Below, one piece after another: positions 1 through 8,225 of a stretch of DNA of 64,000 nt (the stretch's first letter is position 1; each line of letters starts with the position of its first letter). The translations under genes and the position numbers were made by a program. The notes under the pieces were generated by a model, which was not told the DNA's origin, ran no database searches, and was given only the letters and a program-made list of their open reading frames with translations. This DNA is from Zhihengliuella halotolerans (GTDB taxonomy: Bacteria; Actinomycetota; Actinomycetes; Actinomycetales; Micrococcaceae), in contig NZ_SHLA01000001.1 of assembly GCF_004217565.1 (NCBI RefSeq), positions 2,914,001-2,978,000 on the forward strand, written 5' to 3'.

Positions 1-1704
1 GAGGAAAGCCCGGGCGATCGTGACGAGCTGGCGCTCTCCCGCGGAGACATTGGTGCCGCCGTCGTCGATCACCGTGTCGTAGCCCGCCGGCAGGGCGCGG
101 ACGAAGCGGTCGACGTAGGTCGCCTCGGCGGCCTTCTGCACCTCCTCGTCCGTCGCGTCGAGGCGCCCGTAGCGGATGTTCTCCCGGATGGAGCCGTTGA
201 ACAGCCACGCGTCCTGCAGCACCATGCCGACTTTCGATCGCAGTTCGGAACGCGACAGCGCGGTGACGTCGACCCCGTCGAGGGTGATCCGGCCGGCGTC
301 GAGCTCGTAGAACCGCATGACCAGATTGACCAGCGTGGTCTTGCCGGCACCTGTCGGGCCCACGATGGCGACCGTGTGGCCCGGATCCGCGTCGAAGGAG
401 AGGTCCTCGATGAGCGACGTCTCCTCCGAGTACGAGAAGGACACGTTGTGGAACTCGACGTGGCCGTCGGTCCGCTCGGGCAGGTGCTCGTCGGCCGTCT
501 CGGTCTCCTGCTCGTCGGCGTCGAGCAGCTCGAACGTGCGCTCGGCCGAGGCCACGCCGGACTGCAGCATGTTGGCCATACCCGCGATCTGGCCCAAAGG
601 CTGGGTGAACTCGCGCGAGTACTGAATGAACGCCGTCGCATCGCCGAGGCTCATCTGGCCGGACGCGACGCGCAGGCCCCCGACGACGGCGATGCCCACG
701 TAGGCCAGGTAGGAGATGAAGTTCATGACCGGGAAGATCATTCCCGAGACGAACTGGGCACCGAAGGAGGCCTTGAAGAGGTCCTCGTTCTTCTCGTCAT
801 ACTGCTTCAGGGCGTCGTCCTCGCGCCCGAAGACCTTCATCAGGTCGTGGCCGGAGAACGCCTCCTCGATCTGGCCGTTGAGTGATCCGGTGGCTTTCCA
901 CTGGCGCGTGAACAGCTTCTGCGAGCGCACGCCGATGAAGCCGGCGGCGACGGCGGACAGCGGCAGCGCGACGAGTGCAATGAGGGCCAGCTGCCACGAG
1001 ACGACGAACATCATGATGACAATGCCGATCACGGTCAGCGCCGACTGCACGAGCTGGGCGAAGGCCTGCTGCAGTGCGTTCTGGATGTTGTCGACGTCGT
1101 TGGTCACGCGCGAGAGCACGTCGCCGCGCTGGCGAGTATCGAAGTAGTTCAACGGTAGACGGTTGAGTTTGTTCTCGACGTCCCTGCGCAGGTTGTAGAC
1201 CACACGCATCACGAGCTTGTTCAGTAGGTAGCCCTGCGCCCACATGAAGACGTTGGAGACGAAGTACATCGCCAGCACGATCGCGATGATCAGCCCGAGC
1301 CGCTGGAAGTCGATGCCGGTGCCCGGCACCAGCTCCATGCCCGCGATCATTTCGGCCAGGTCGTTCTGGCCTTCGGCGCGGAGGCCTTCGACCATCTGCT
1401 CCTGGCTGACGCCCTCGGGCATCCTGGCCCCGACGAACCCGCCGAAGATGACGTCCATCGCCATGCCCAGGACCTTGGGGGCGATCACGTTGAGCACGAC
1501 GGCGACCGCGACGAAACCGAAGACGAGCGACAGCATCACCTTCTCCGGCGCCAGCAGGGCGAGCAAGCGCTTGGCCGAGGGCCAGAAGTGCTTGGGTTTG
1601 CGCGGGGCCGAGACTTCGCCGAAGCCGTCGTCGATCTTGAGGTTGAGCTCCTCCTCGGTCAACTCGACCTCGGGCTCCTTCTCCTTCTTGGTCTTGAAAG
1701 CCAT
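1..1704 (-). CDS. ABC exporter half-transporter, canonical subunit (3' end cut by window)
   Basis: 568 codons are present and there is no stop, so the C-terminus lies outside the window. An acidic cytosolic N-terminus (about 45 residues) leads into a six-helix ABC exporter membrane domain (about 50-350). The nucleotide-binding domain follows, with Walker A GPTGAGKTT near residue 447 and a signature region NVSAGERQ near 551. The window ends just before Walker B. The start ATG overlaps the stop of the upstream ABC gene (TGATG), which indicates translational coupling and one heterodimeric exporter. The substrate cannot be read; multidrug or lipid export is the family default. Confidence 0.93.
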   Translation of the reverse strand, partial: MAFKTKKEKEPEVELTEEELNLKIDDGFGEVSAPRKPKHFWPSAKRLLALLAPEKVMLSLVFGFVAVAVVLNVIAPKVLGMAMDVIFGGFVGARMPEGVSQEQMVEGLRAEGQNDLAEMIAGMELVPGTGIDFQRLGLIIAIVLAMYFVSNVFMWAQGYLLNKLVMRVVYNLRRDVENKLNRLPLNYFDTRQRGDVLSRVTNDVDNIQNALQQAFAQLVQSALTVIGIVIMMFVVSWQLALIALVALPLSAVAAGFIGVRSQKLFTRQWKATGSLNGQIEEAFSGHDLMKVFGREDDALKQYDEKNEDLFKASFGAQFVSGMIFPVMNFISYLAYVGIAVVGGLRVASGQMSLGDATAFIQYSREFTQPLGQIAGMANMLQSGVASAERTFELLDADEQETETADEHLPERTDGHVEFHNVSFSYSEETSLIEDLSFDADPGHTVAIVGPTGAGKTTLVNLVMRFYELDAGRITLDGVDVTALSRSELRSKVGMVLQDAWLFNGSIRENIRYGRLDATDEEVQKAAEATYVDRFVRALPAGYDTVIDDGGTNVSAGERQLVTIARAFL

Positions 1705-3446
1705 CAGGCCACCTCCTCCGCCGTCATCTGCGACTCGACGATCTGCTGGTAGGTCTCGCAGCTCTCAAGTAGTTGCTCGTGTGTACCGCGCCCGACGACG
1801 AATCCGTCATCGAGCACGATGATCTGGTCGGCCTCCGTAATGGTGGCGACGCGCTGGGCGACGACGATGATCGTTGCCTCCGCGATGTTCTCGGCCAGCG
1901 CCGCGCGCACGTTGGCGTCGGTCGTGACGTCGAGGGCCGAGAACGAATCGTCGAACAGGTACACCCAGGGACGCGCCACGAGTGCCCGGGCGATGCAGAG
2001 CCGCTGCCGCTGGCCGCCGGAGACATTGGTGCCGCCCTGGGAGATCGGCGCTTCCAGCCCGCCGTCCTTGTCCCGGACGAAGTCGGCCGCCTGCGCGATC
2101 GACAAGGCGTCCCACAGTTCCGCCTCGCTCGCGTCTGACTTGCCGTAGCGCAAGTTGGAGGCGACCGTCCCGGAGAACAGATAGGGCCGCTGGGGGACCG
2201 CGGCGACCGCACGCGAGAGGGTCTTGCGGTCCAGCGCCGCGACGTTCACGCCGTCGATGAGAACCTCTCCGTCGTCGGCGTCGTAGAGGCGCGGGACGAG
2301 GTTGAGCAGCGTCGACTTGCCGGCGCCCGTGGAGCCGATGATCGCCGTCGTCTGGCCCGGCTCGGCCGTGAACGAAAGTCCCTTGAGCACCGGCTCCTCA
2401 GCCCCGGGGTAGCCGAAGCTGACGTTCCGGAACTCGACCCGGCCGCGCTGCGCGCCGTCGTCGTCGAGGGTGGCGCCGACGGCGGGCTCGTGCAGGGACG
2501 GTTCGACGTCGAGGACCTCGCGGATGCGTTCGGCGCAGACCATCGCGCGCGGAACCATCATGGCCATGAACGTGCCCATCATGACGGCCATGAGGATCTG
2601 CAGCAGGTACTGCAGGAAGGCGGTGAGTGCGCCCGGCTCCATCTCGCCGGCGTCGACCCGCTGGCCGCCGAACCACATGACCGCGGCTGTGGCCAAGTGC
2701 AAGATGAGCCCGATGACCGGGAACATCAGGACGAACAGCTGGCCGACCTTCACGCCGGTCTCGGTCAGCTTCTCATTGGCCTCGCGGAAGCGCTGCGTCT
2801 CGTAGGGTTCACGGACGAAGGCGCGGATCACGCGGATGCCGGTGATCTGCTCGCGCAGCACCGAGTTGATCCCATCGATCCGATCCTGCATGGTGCGGAA
2901 GAGGGGCATGAGGCGCACTACGAGGAAGCCGACGACGAGGAGCAGTATCGGCACCGAGACCCAGACCAGCCACGACAGCCCGGGGTCCTCCTGCAGTGCC
3001 ATGATGACTCCGCCGACGCACATGATCGGCGCAGTCACCATGAAGTTCAGACCCATCAGCACGAGCATCTGGACCTGGTGCACGTCGTTGGTTCCGCGCG
3101 TGATGAGCGTCGGCGCGCCGAACCGGTTGACCTCCCGGGCGGAGAATCCGGCGACGGCGTGGAAGACCGAGCGGCGCACGTCCCGGCCAATGGCCATGGC
3201 CGTGCGTGCGCCGAAGTAGACCGCGCCGACGGCGGTGACGACCTGAATGAGCGCGACGACAAGCATGACGCCGCCGGTGCTCCAGATGTAGTCGACGTCC
3301 CCGTTGACGACGCCCTGGTCGATGATGCCCGCGTTGAGGCTAGGCAGGTACAGCGTGGCCATCGTGGTCGCCAGCTGCAGGAACAGGACAGCCGCGATCC
3401 ACCACTTGTAAGGTTTCGAATACTGCACGATCAGGCGCAAGAGCAT
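1704..3446 (-). CDS. ABC exporter half-transporter, degenerate-site subunit
   Basis: 580-residue fused membrane and ATPase half-transporter. The N-terminal six-helix domain is followed by Walker A GSTGAGKST near residue 367, signature NVSGGQRQR near 470 and Walker B LFDDSFSALD near 495. The residue after the Walker B Asp is Asp rather than the catalytic Glu. This is the usual mark of the degenerate nucleotide site in heterodimeric exporters of the TM287/288 or LmrCD type. ATG 3446 is preferred over an in-frame GTG 60 bases upstream because AAGGA lies about 10 bases before it. It is coupled by TGATG to the downstream partner at 1704. Confidence 0.93.
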   Translation of the reverse strand: MLLRLIVQYSKPYKWWIAAVLFLQLATTMATLYLPSLNAGIIDQGVVNGDVDYIWSTGGVMLVVALIQVVTAVGAVYFGARTAMAIGRDVRRSVFHAVAGFSAREVNRFGAPTLITRGTNDVHQVQMLVLMGLNFMVTAPIMCVGGVIMALQEDPGLSWLVWVSVPILLLVVGFLVVRLMPLFRTMQDRIDGINSVLREQITGIRVIRAFVREPYETQRFREANEKLTETGVKVGQLFVLMFPVIGLILHLATAAVMWFGGQRVDAGEMEPGALTAFLQYLLQILMAVMMGTFMAMMVPRAMVCAERIREVLDVEPSLHEPAVGATLDDDGAQRGRVEFRNVSFGYPGAEEPVLKGLSFTAEPGQTTAIIGSTGAGKSTLLNLVPRLYDADDGEVLIDGVNVAALDRKTLSRAVAAVPQRPYLFSGTVASNLRYGKSDASEAELWDALSIAQAADFVRDKDGGLEAPISQGGTNVSGGQRQRLCIARALVARPWVYLFDDSFSALDVTTDANVRAALAENIAEATIIVVAQRVATITEADQIIVLDDGFVVGRGTHEQLLESCETYQQIVESQMTAEEVA

Positions 3447-3596
3447 GGGCTTGGGGTCCTTCGGCGAGGCGCCCCGGACGCCGTGTGCAGACGGGGCAGA
3501 CAGCACCTTACTCCGGGGTACTCACGAAAAGATCCGCCTCAAGGATGATTCCGACCCTGGAAGCCGGGACCGCTTTGAAGACGGAGGCGCACCGGA

Positions 3597-3836
3597 TCAC
3601 AGGTCTCGCGCGGCATCGACGACCTCCTGCGGTGCCGGAGTGCCCGCGGCTTCGTGCGCACGGAGCACGCGGAGGGCGCGCTCGTGCTTGAGCTTTTCCA
3701 GCGGATTCAGGTGCGGCTGCACGTCCGCCGGACCGAAGAAGGTGTAGCCCACATACTTGGCCCACCACCGGAACCGATAGGACCGACTGAGCCCCGTCGT
3801 GTCCCGGATGATCGGGCGTTTCTCGTCGCTGTACAT
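3597..3836 (-). CDS. Small conserved protein, paralogue of the gene at 4498-4734
   Basis: 79 residues, soluble, unknown function. It is clearly paralogous to the 78-residue product of 4498-4734. Shared blocks are DTTGLSR.YRF.W near the N-terminus, FGPAD in the middle and ERALRVLRAHE near the C-terminus, then PQ.VVDA.R.L at the end. The aromatic middle segment (WWAKYVGYTFFG) is too short and polar to be a confident membrane helix. ATG 3836 is chosen because GGAGG lies 4 bases upstream; a GTG 18 bases further out has no such site. It is divergent from the MarR gene at 4030. No family name can be assigned. Confidence 0.7.
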   Translation of the reverse strand: MYSDEKRPIIRDTTGLSRSYRFRWWAKYVGYTFFGPADVQPHLNPLEKLKHERALRVLRAHEAAGTPAPQEVVDAARDL

Positions 3837-4029
3837 CGCGCCTCCGTGATTCACCTCACAGCTAGGAGAACGGCACCGCGCCCGCGATTATTCCGCGCGG
3901 ACCAGTGCCCAAACGGCGACGACCGCCGCGACGACTAATATCCGAGTCGCGACCGCGCGGCCGTAGAATCGGATGACGGAAGAGTCGGTCGATCCGGCGC
4001 GGAGACATCGGCGAACGGGAGGGACACAG

Positions 4030-4467
4030 ATGGAAGCTCGGGATCCCCTGGCCCTCGAGAGCCAGGTCTGCTTCGCCCTGGCAGTCGCTTCGCGATCCGT
4101 GATCGCCGCCTACAGGCCCGTCCTCGAACCCCTGCGCCTGACGCATCCGCAGTACCTGGTAATGCTGGCTCTCTGGGAGAGTGCCCCCTTGTCACTCAAG
4201 GAGATCGGGTCCCTCCTCAAGTTGGACCCCGGCACGGTCTCTCCCCTAGTGAAGCGACTCGAGACGCTCGGCTACATCGACCGTCTCCGCGATCCGGACG
4301 ACGAACGCTCCCTGGCCATCACCCTCACACGGCGCGGAGCCAACTTGCGCGCAGAGGCCGAGAAAGTACCCGTAGAGATGATGAAACGACTGGGGCTGGA
4401 TGAGGAGGAGCTGGTTACCCTGCACCGGGCGATGACCCGACTCATTTTAGCGTCGGAGAGCGGCTGA
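4030..4467 (+). CDS. OhrR-like MarR-family transcriptional regulator
   Basis: 145-residue winged-helix regulator. The N-terminal block QVCFALAVASR followed by LTHPQYLVMLALWE matches the OhrR branch of MarR, where a Cys near residue 15 senses organic hydroperoxides; here it is Cys14. The DNA-binding region is near LKLDPGTVSPLVKRLE, followed by the wing DPDDERSLAITLT. ATG 4030 has GGGAGG about 7 bases upstream. A longer ATG start at 3973 sits right behind a TAGAAT -10-like hexamer and is less likely. No ohr peroxidase gene is adjacent; the neighbours are the two paralogous small genes on either side, which are probable targets. Confidence 0.88.
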   Translation: MEARDPLALESQVCFALAVASRSVIAAYRPVLEPLRLTHPQYLVMLALWESAPLSLKEIGSLLKLDPGTVSPLVKRLETLGYIDRLRDPDDERSLAITLTRRGANLRAEAEKVPVEMMKRLGLDEEELVTLHRAMTRLILASESG

Positions 4468-4497
4468 TCCGTCACCACGCCCGCCCCTGAACAGGGC

Positions 4498-4734
4498 TCA
4501 GAGCTCCCTCGAGGCGTCGACGACGTCCTGCGGCGCCTCGGTGCCGTTGGTCTCGTGCGCGCGGAGCACTCGGAGGGCTCGCTCGCGCTTGAGTTTCTCG
4601 AAAGGACTCCGGAAGGGCAGCTGGTCCGCGGGCCCGAAGATCGAAAAGCCCAGGTACTGGAGCCTCCATTGGAACCGGTAGCCGCGGCTGAGCCCCGTGG
4701 TGTCTTTGACGATCGGCAATGGCTTGTCGCTCAT
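4498..4734 (-). CDS. Small conserved protein, paralogue of the gene at 3597-3836
   Basis: 78 residues. It shares DTTGLSRGYRFQW, FGPAD, ERALRVLRAHE and the PQDVVDASREL tail with the gene on the other side of the MarR regulator. ATG 4734 has AGGA 6 bases upstream. The likely promoter has a TAGGCT -10 at 4790-4795, and a perfect 20-bp palindrome (4801-4820) overlaps its -35 region, so repression by a dimeric regulator is expected. It converges on the MarR gene. Function unknown. Confidence 0.72.
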   Translation of the reverse strand: MSDKPLPIVKDTTGLSRGYRFQWRLQYLGFSIFGPADQLPFRSPFEKLKRERALRVLRAHETNGTEAPQDVVDASREL

Positions 4735-4800
4735 GGTGTTCCTGTCGTGACGAGATCTGGTTTGGAGGCGCTTCGCTCCCGGTAGAACAAGCCTATCCGA

Positions 4801-4820
4801 TTAGTTGGTGCACCAACTAA
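4801..4820. promoter_or_regulatory. Perfect 20-bp palindromic operator
   Basis: TTAGTTGGTGCACCAACTAA is a perfect palindrome. It lies 67-86 bases upstream of the small gene starting at 4734 and overlaps the expected -35 of its promoter (-10 TAGGCT at 4790-4795 on the minus strand). The size and symmetry suit a MarR or TetR dimer. Which regulator binds it is not shown by the sequence; the adjacent OhrR-like protein is one candidate. Confidence 0.6.
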
Positions 4821-4839
4821 ATTGGTCGCATGTGCTGTT

Positions 4840-5127
4840 CCGCCCGCTCCGGACTTGCGGAAATCCGGAGGCGACACGCCGAACCGCGCCCTGAGGGCCT
4901 TGGCCAGCCCCCTCTCAAACAAACTCTGCACGGTGCGGGCCGACATCAGCGGAATCCGAGCCGTTGCTGCAGGGTCGGGCAGGGCCGCACAGACGCTCAG
5001 AAACTGATCCAGTAGTCCCCCGGGGCGGCGGTAGACACCAAGCTCGCCGGGCCCGTCGAGAACGACAGCCAGCTGCTCGCGGGGCCACGCCTGAAGATCG
5101 AGACTGCCCGCGGGATCCGCGCCGGCA
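4840..5127 (-). pseudogene. Possible decayed AraC-type regulator fragment
   Basis: One minus-strand frame reads through this gap with AraC-like C-terminal features. It contains SARTVQSLF, like the first helix-turn-helix, and then ALRARFGVSPPDFR, like the end of the second, but the roughly 50 residues that normally separate them are missing. The frame has no proper start and runs on into the palindrome region. A relic with an internal deletion explains this best, but GC-rich non-coding DNA gives long open frames, so support is weak. The remaining gap to 5289 shows no intact gene. Confidence 0.3.
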
Positions 5128-5289
5128 TGACCCGCCTCATCGAGATGCCGTCCAGACCGAGGCCCATGTCGTGTTCGGAGGTGAGAACATCTCGGGCCTG
5201 GGCCACTTCACCGGCGACCACACGATCGGCGTCAAGCGCCTCCACGCCGCGTGCTACTGGGGCATCGGACAGCTTCCGAGGAGCCCGCC

Positions 5290-6174
5290 TCATCCGCCCC
5301 GGAACTGGTGGCGAAATGCTGAGGGGGTGACGCCAGCACGCTCGGTGAAGTACTTGACGAAGTTGCTCGCATCGTCGAAGCCAAGTCGGGTGGCGACGCG
5401 GTTGACGGGGTCTCCTCCGTGGACCAGGAGCCGACGGGCCTCCAGGACGACCCGCCGATCGATGAACTCCTTGGCGCCCATACCAGCAGCGGATGTGGTG
5501 GCGCGGGTGAGGGTTCGAGGGGAGTATCCCAGCATCCGGGCATAGTCGCTGACGTGACGGGTCCGGGCGAACCGCTCCTCGACTGCGGATCGGAACCGCA
5601 GAAACGTCTCGTTCTGCACGAAGGCGGGACTGCCGACCGGTGCAGCCTGGTGTGTCAGTCGCAGCATGACGACGGCCAGTAAGTGCGTGAGGATGCGGGA
5701 ACGCAGCGATGCGCCCAGAGGACCGGTGGCCGTGTATTCGTGGACGAGGTGGTGCAGCGCCTCCTCCATGGACGTCACATCGTCCCCGGCCAGGTCCCAC
5801 TGAACGCGGCCGAACGGGTCGTCCAGCCGCGCCTGGTCGGAGGTCGCCGGGTCCATGACACCGGGCTGGAAGAGGACGAGCCATCCTGATCCGGTGGTGA
5901 GGTCCCGGAACTGCTGGACCTGCCCCGGACGCACCCACAACCACGCGCCGGGCGTCGCGGTGTAGTCGGTGAAGTCGACCATGTGCCGAAGCATCCCGTG
6001 CTCCACGGTGAGCAGCTGATGGAAATCGAGCCGTTGCGCCTGTCCCGTACTCGTCTGGTTCTGCATCCGCTGCCGCAGTTGGTCGAGCGATAGCACCTCG
6101 ATGCCGCCTGCATCGCCGCCCGGGGGTTCATAGTGAACCTTGTGAACGTCAACGTGTCCTTTTTTCACCATCAT
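5290..6174 (-). CDS. AraC-family transcriptional regulator
   Basis: 294 residues. An N-terminal cupin-like effector domain (about 25-190, with TPGAWLWVRPGQVQQF) is followed by a C-terminal AraC DNA-binding domain of two helix-turn-helix motifs: ARMLGYSPRTLTRA near residue 215 and RVATRLGFDDASNFVKYF near 260, ending in GVTPSAFRHQF. It is divergent from the DsbA-like gene at 6309, with about 130 bp between, and probably controls that gene and the NAD(P)-binding gene behind it. The start is uncertain: ATG 6174, ATG 6171 and GTG 6168 are in frame and none has a strong ribosome site. Confidence 0.88.
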   Translation of the reverse strand: MMVKKGHVDVHKVHYEPPGGDAGGIEVLSLDQLRQRMQNQTSTGQAQRLDFHQLLTVEHGMLRHMVDFTDYTATPGAWLWVRPGQVQQFRDLTTGSGWLVLFQPGVMDPATSDQARLDDPFGRVQWDLAGDDVTSMEEALHHLVHEYTATGPLGASLRSRILTHLLAVVMLRLTHQAAPVGSPAFVQNETFLRFRSAVEERFARTRHVSDYARMLGYSPRTLTRATTSAAGMGAKEFIDRRVVLEARRLLVHGGDPVNRVATRLGFDDASNFVKYFTERAGVTPSAFRHQFRGG

Positions 6175-6308
6175 GAGTCGCCACTGTACCTCGACCTTCC
6201 ATCCGAGTCACCCCAAAATTAGAGGGTAACCACAGCGACTCGTCACCGCCTAGCGCGGGCGGCGCATCGCGGACTGTGACCAGAAACAACTATCGACAGG
6301 AGACGTCC

Positions 6309-6947
6309 GTGACTCGAATCGAGCTAACCTACGCATTCGATGCCTATTGCGGGTGGTGCTACGGGTTTTCCCCCGCGCTGCATGACTTCGCCGCGGCCAA
6401 TGCCGACCGAATTCGCCTGCGGGTGCTGTCCGGGGGCTTGTTCTCCGGCACGGCTGCAGGACCCATCAGCGCCTACCCGCACATCCCGGAGGCCAACGAA
6501 CGCATCACCCGACTGACTGGGGTGACCTTCGGCGACCGGTACGTGCAGATGCTCGCCGACGGCACCACGGTGATGGACTCCACAGCCGCGGCCGCCGGCT
6601 TGGCGGCGCTGCGCCGGCAGGCACCGGAGCGGGTTCTGGAATTCACCGCAGCCATTCAGAACGCCTGGTATCAGCAGGGTTGCGACCTGCGAGATGCGGC
6701 AGTCTATCGAGCCATCGCCGCCGAGCACGGGCTCGATGTCGAGGCCGTCGCCGAAGCCTGGAACGACCGCAGCGCCTTGGTAGAGGCCGAATCCGATTTC
6801 CGAACCGTGCGCCAGCTGGACGTTCACCAGTACCCGACCCTGCTAGTGCACACCGCCACCGGGACGCACCGGCTGGGCGGGCCGGCCACATCCGCCGAGG
6901 CACTCACCAGGGCCCTCGACGCCCACATGGCGCCCATCGCTCATTGA
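6309..6947 (+). CDS. DsbA-family thioredoxin-like oxidoreductase
   Basis: 212-residue thioredoxin-fold protein. The active site CGWC lies near the N-terminus in FDAYCGWCYGFSP, followed by an inserted helical domain and a C-terminal segment with the cis-proline-type VHQYPTLLV. This matches the cytosolic DsbA-like group COG3531. No signal peptide is visible, so it probably acts in the cytoplasm as a thiol oxidoreductase or isomerase. GTG 6309 is chosen because AGGAGA lies 6 bases upstream; an in-frame start 33 bases earlier has no such site. It is followed after 49 bases by the NAD(P)-binding gene. Confidence 0.85.
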   Translation: MTRIELTYAFDAYCGWCYGFSPALHDFAAANADRIRLRVLSGGLFSGTAAGPISAYPHIPEANERITRLTGVTFGDRYVQMLADGTTVMDSTAAAAGLAALRRQAPERVLEFTAAIQNAWYQQGCDLRDAAVYRAIAAEHGLDVEAVAEAWNDRSALVEAESDFRTVRQLDVHQYPTLLVHTATGTHRLGGPATSAEALTRALDAHMAPIAH

Positions 6948-6996
6948 TCCCCTCACTCATTACGTCACAACTAGTTCCTCCGAAAGGACAACCCTC

Positions 6997-7647
6997 ATGG
7001 TCAACATCACTGTCTTCGGCGCCGCCGGCACCATTGGCTCCCGCATCGTCACCGAAGCCCTGGGGCGCGGCCACACTGTCACCGCAGTGGTCCGCGACCC
7101 CGCCAAAATCGCTGACCCCGACCCGCGCCTGACCGTCACGACCGGAGACGTCCTGGACCCGGCGTCGGTCACCAGCGCAGCCGCTGGCCAGGACGTGGTG
7201 GTCAGCGCGGTCGGCGGAGGGGACGGGCCCGGCCACTTGGCCACCATCGCCCCGGCCGCCCGCTCGCTCGTCGACGGTCTGCGTGCCCTCCCGCAACCGG
7301 CGCCGCGGCTGGTGGCAGTCGGCGGCGCCGGCTCCCTGGGGACTCCCGACGGCCGCCAGGTCTGGGACTCGCCGGGGCTGCCGGAGCCCCTACTGCAGAT
7401 CATGCACGCCCACGGCGACGCCCTGGATTACTTCCGAACCGTCACCGATGTGGACTGGACCAATCTCAGCCCCGCCGCGCAGATCGCGCCGGGCGAGCGC
7501 ACCGGCCGCTACCGCACCTCGCTGGACGAGTTGCTCACCGACGCGGCAGGCAACAGCTACATCTCGGTCGAGGACTACGCCGTGGCCGTGCTCGATGAGA
7601 TCGAGACCCCGGCCCACTCCCGGCAGCGGTTCGCCGTCGCCTACTGA
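6997..7647 (+). CDS. NAD(P)-binding atypical short-chain reductase (NmrA/YwnB-like)
   Basis: 216 residues with an N-terminal Rossmann motif FGAAGTIGSRIV and the conserved second strand VVRDP. The central GGAGSLG and the later DWTNLSPAAQI motifs are typical of NAD(P)H-binding NmrA/SDR-a5 proteins. The usual catalytic Tyr-x-x-x-Lys of classical SDRs is not evident. ATG 6997 has AAAGGA about 8 bases upstream. It is probably co-transcribed with the DsbA-like gene, which suggests a redox or electrophile response role. The substrate is unknown. Confidence 0.85.
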   Translation: MVNITVFGAAGTIGSRIVTEALGRGHTVTAVVRDPAKIADPDPRLTVTTGDVLDPASVTSAAAGQDVVVSAVGGGDGPGHLATIAPAARSLVDGLRALPQPAPRLVAVGGAGSLGTPDGRQVWDSPGLPEPLLQIMHAHGDALDYFRTVTDVDWTNLSPAAQIAPGERTGRYRTSLDELLTDAAGNSYISVEDYAVAVLDEIETPAHSRQRFAVAY

Positions 7648-7661
7648 TATCAACTAGCAAT

Positions 7662-7703
7662 GCGGGGGCGGTGCAGCCCTAAATTCTTGCTCCGCCCCCC
7701 CGC
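7662..7703 (+). terminator. Possible terminator hairpin after the DsbA/reductase pair
   Basis: A G-rich arm (7662-7671) can pair with a C-rich arm (7692-7703) across a 20-base loop, 15 bases after the stop at 7647. There is no U-tract, and the second arm has two extra C residues, so support is modest. Confidence 0.35.
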
Positions 7704-7736
7704 TGCCCCAGTTAGGAAGGTCCCCGAAACGTTCAG

Positions 7737-7975
7737 CGCCCCGTATACGAGGACCTGCTGCGGGAAGTCCTCGAGTGCGGCACCCCGGTCTCGGGCCGGG
7801 CAGACTTTCATGCCAGCTCTACCAGCGCAGCGCGGACATGTTCTTGGGCGTCCCATTCAACATCGCCGCCTACTCCCTGCTCGCCCACATGATGGCTCAC
7901 CAATTCGACCTCGAGGTCGGAGAGTTCATCTGGCAGGACATCCGCATTGTCTACGTCATCGATAAACTCCATTGA
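7737..7975 (+). pseudogene. thyA: Thymidylate synthase relic with large internal deletion
   Basis: Two pieces of ThyA are readable. The first frame from 7737 gives [19 protein letters not shown], the N-terminal region of thymidylate synthase. After a frame change near 7810 it gives [20 protein letters not shown], then [10 protein letters not shown] and DLEVGEFIW, the conserved folate/dUMP-binding segment. The catalytic Cys region and most of the central protein between the two blocks are missing, and the C-terminal active-site tail is replaced by unrelated residues to a stop at 7975. It cannot be functional. Confidence 0.8.
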
Positions 7976-8076
7976 CAGAGATTCGCGCACGGCACACCAG
8001 CGGCCCGACCCCTCGTCGTCGGGCGAAGCACCAATTCGCGACGATGAGTGGCCGGGCCTTCCCTGGCGAAAGGGTT

Positions 8077-8110
8077 CCGGTGCCCGCCCGCTCCAACGGA
8101 CGGGCACCGG
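8077..8110. terminator. Inverted repeat between thyA relic and allantoinase
   Basis: Arms CCGGTGCCCG (8077-8086) and CGGGCACCGG (8101-8110) pair perfectly around a 14-base loop. It lies about 115 bases beyond the stop of the minus-strand allantoinase gene (8226) and could end that transcript, although no T-tract follows. The rest of 7976-8225 shows no gene. Confidence 0.4.
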
Positions 8111-8225
8111 TCGGGCGGCACCGCTCGCAGCGGGCCGCACGCTTGCCCCCGGGGCCGGACCGGCCGCGGCGCGAATCGCCACTGATTCGCCGCCGTCGGC
8201 CCGTCCCCGGGAATCTAGTGGGCCG

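Noticed and set aside
2490-3548. 352-codon plus-strand open frame
   Set aside because: It lies opposite the ABC exporter gene. The composition is the Asp/His/Arg-rich pattern produced by the antisense of a GC-rich gene, and there is no conserved motif.
4997-5944. 315-codon minus-strand open frame
   Set aside because: Shadow of the AraC regulator continuing into the decayed gap; no domain pattern.
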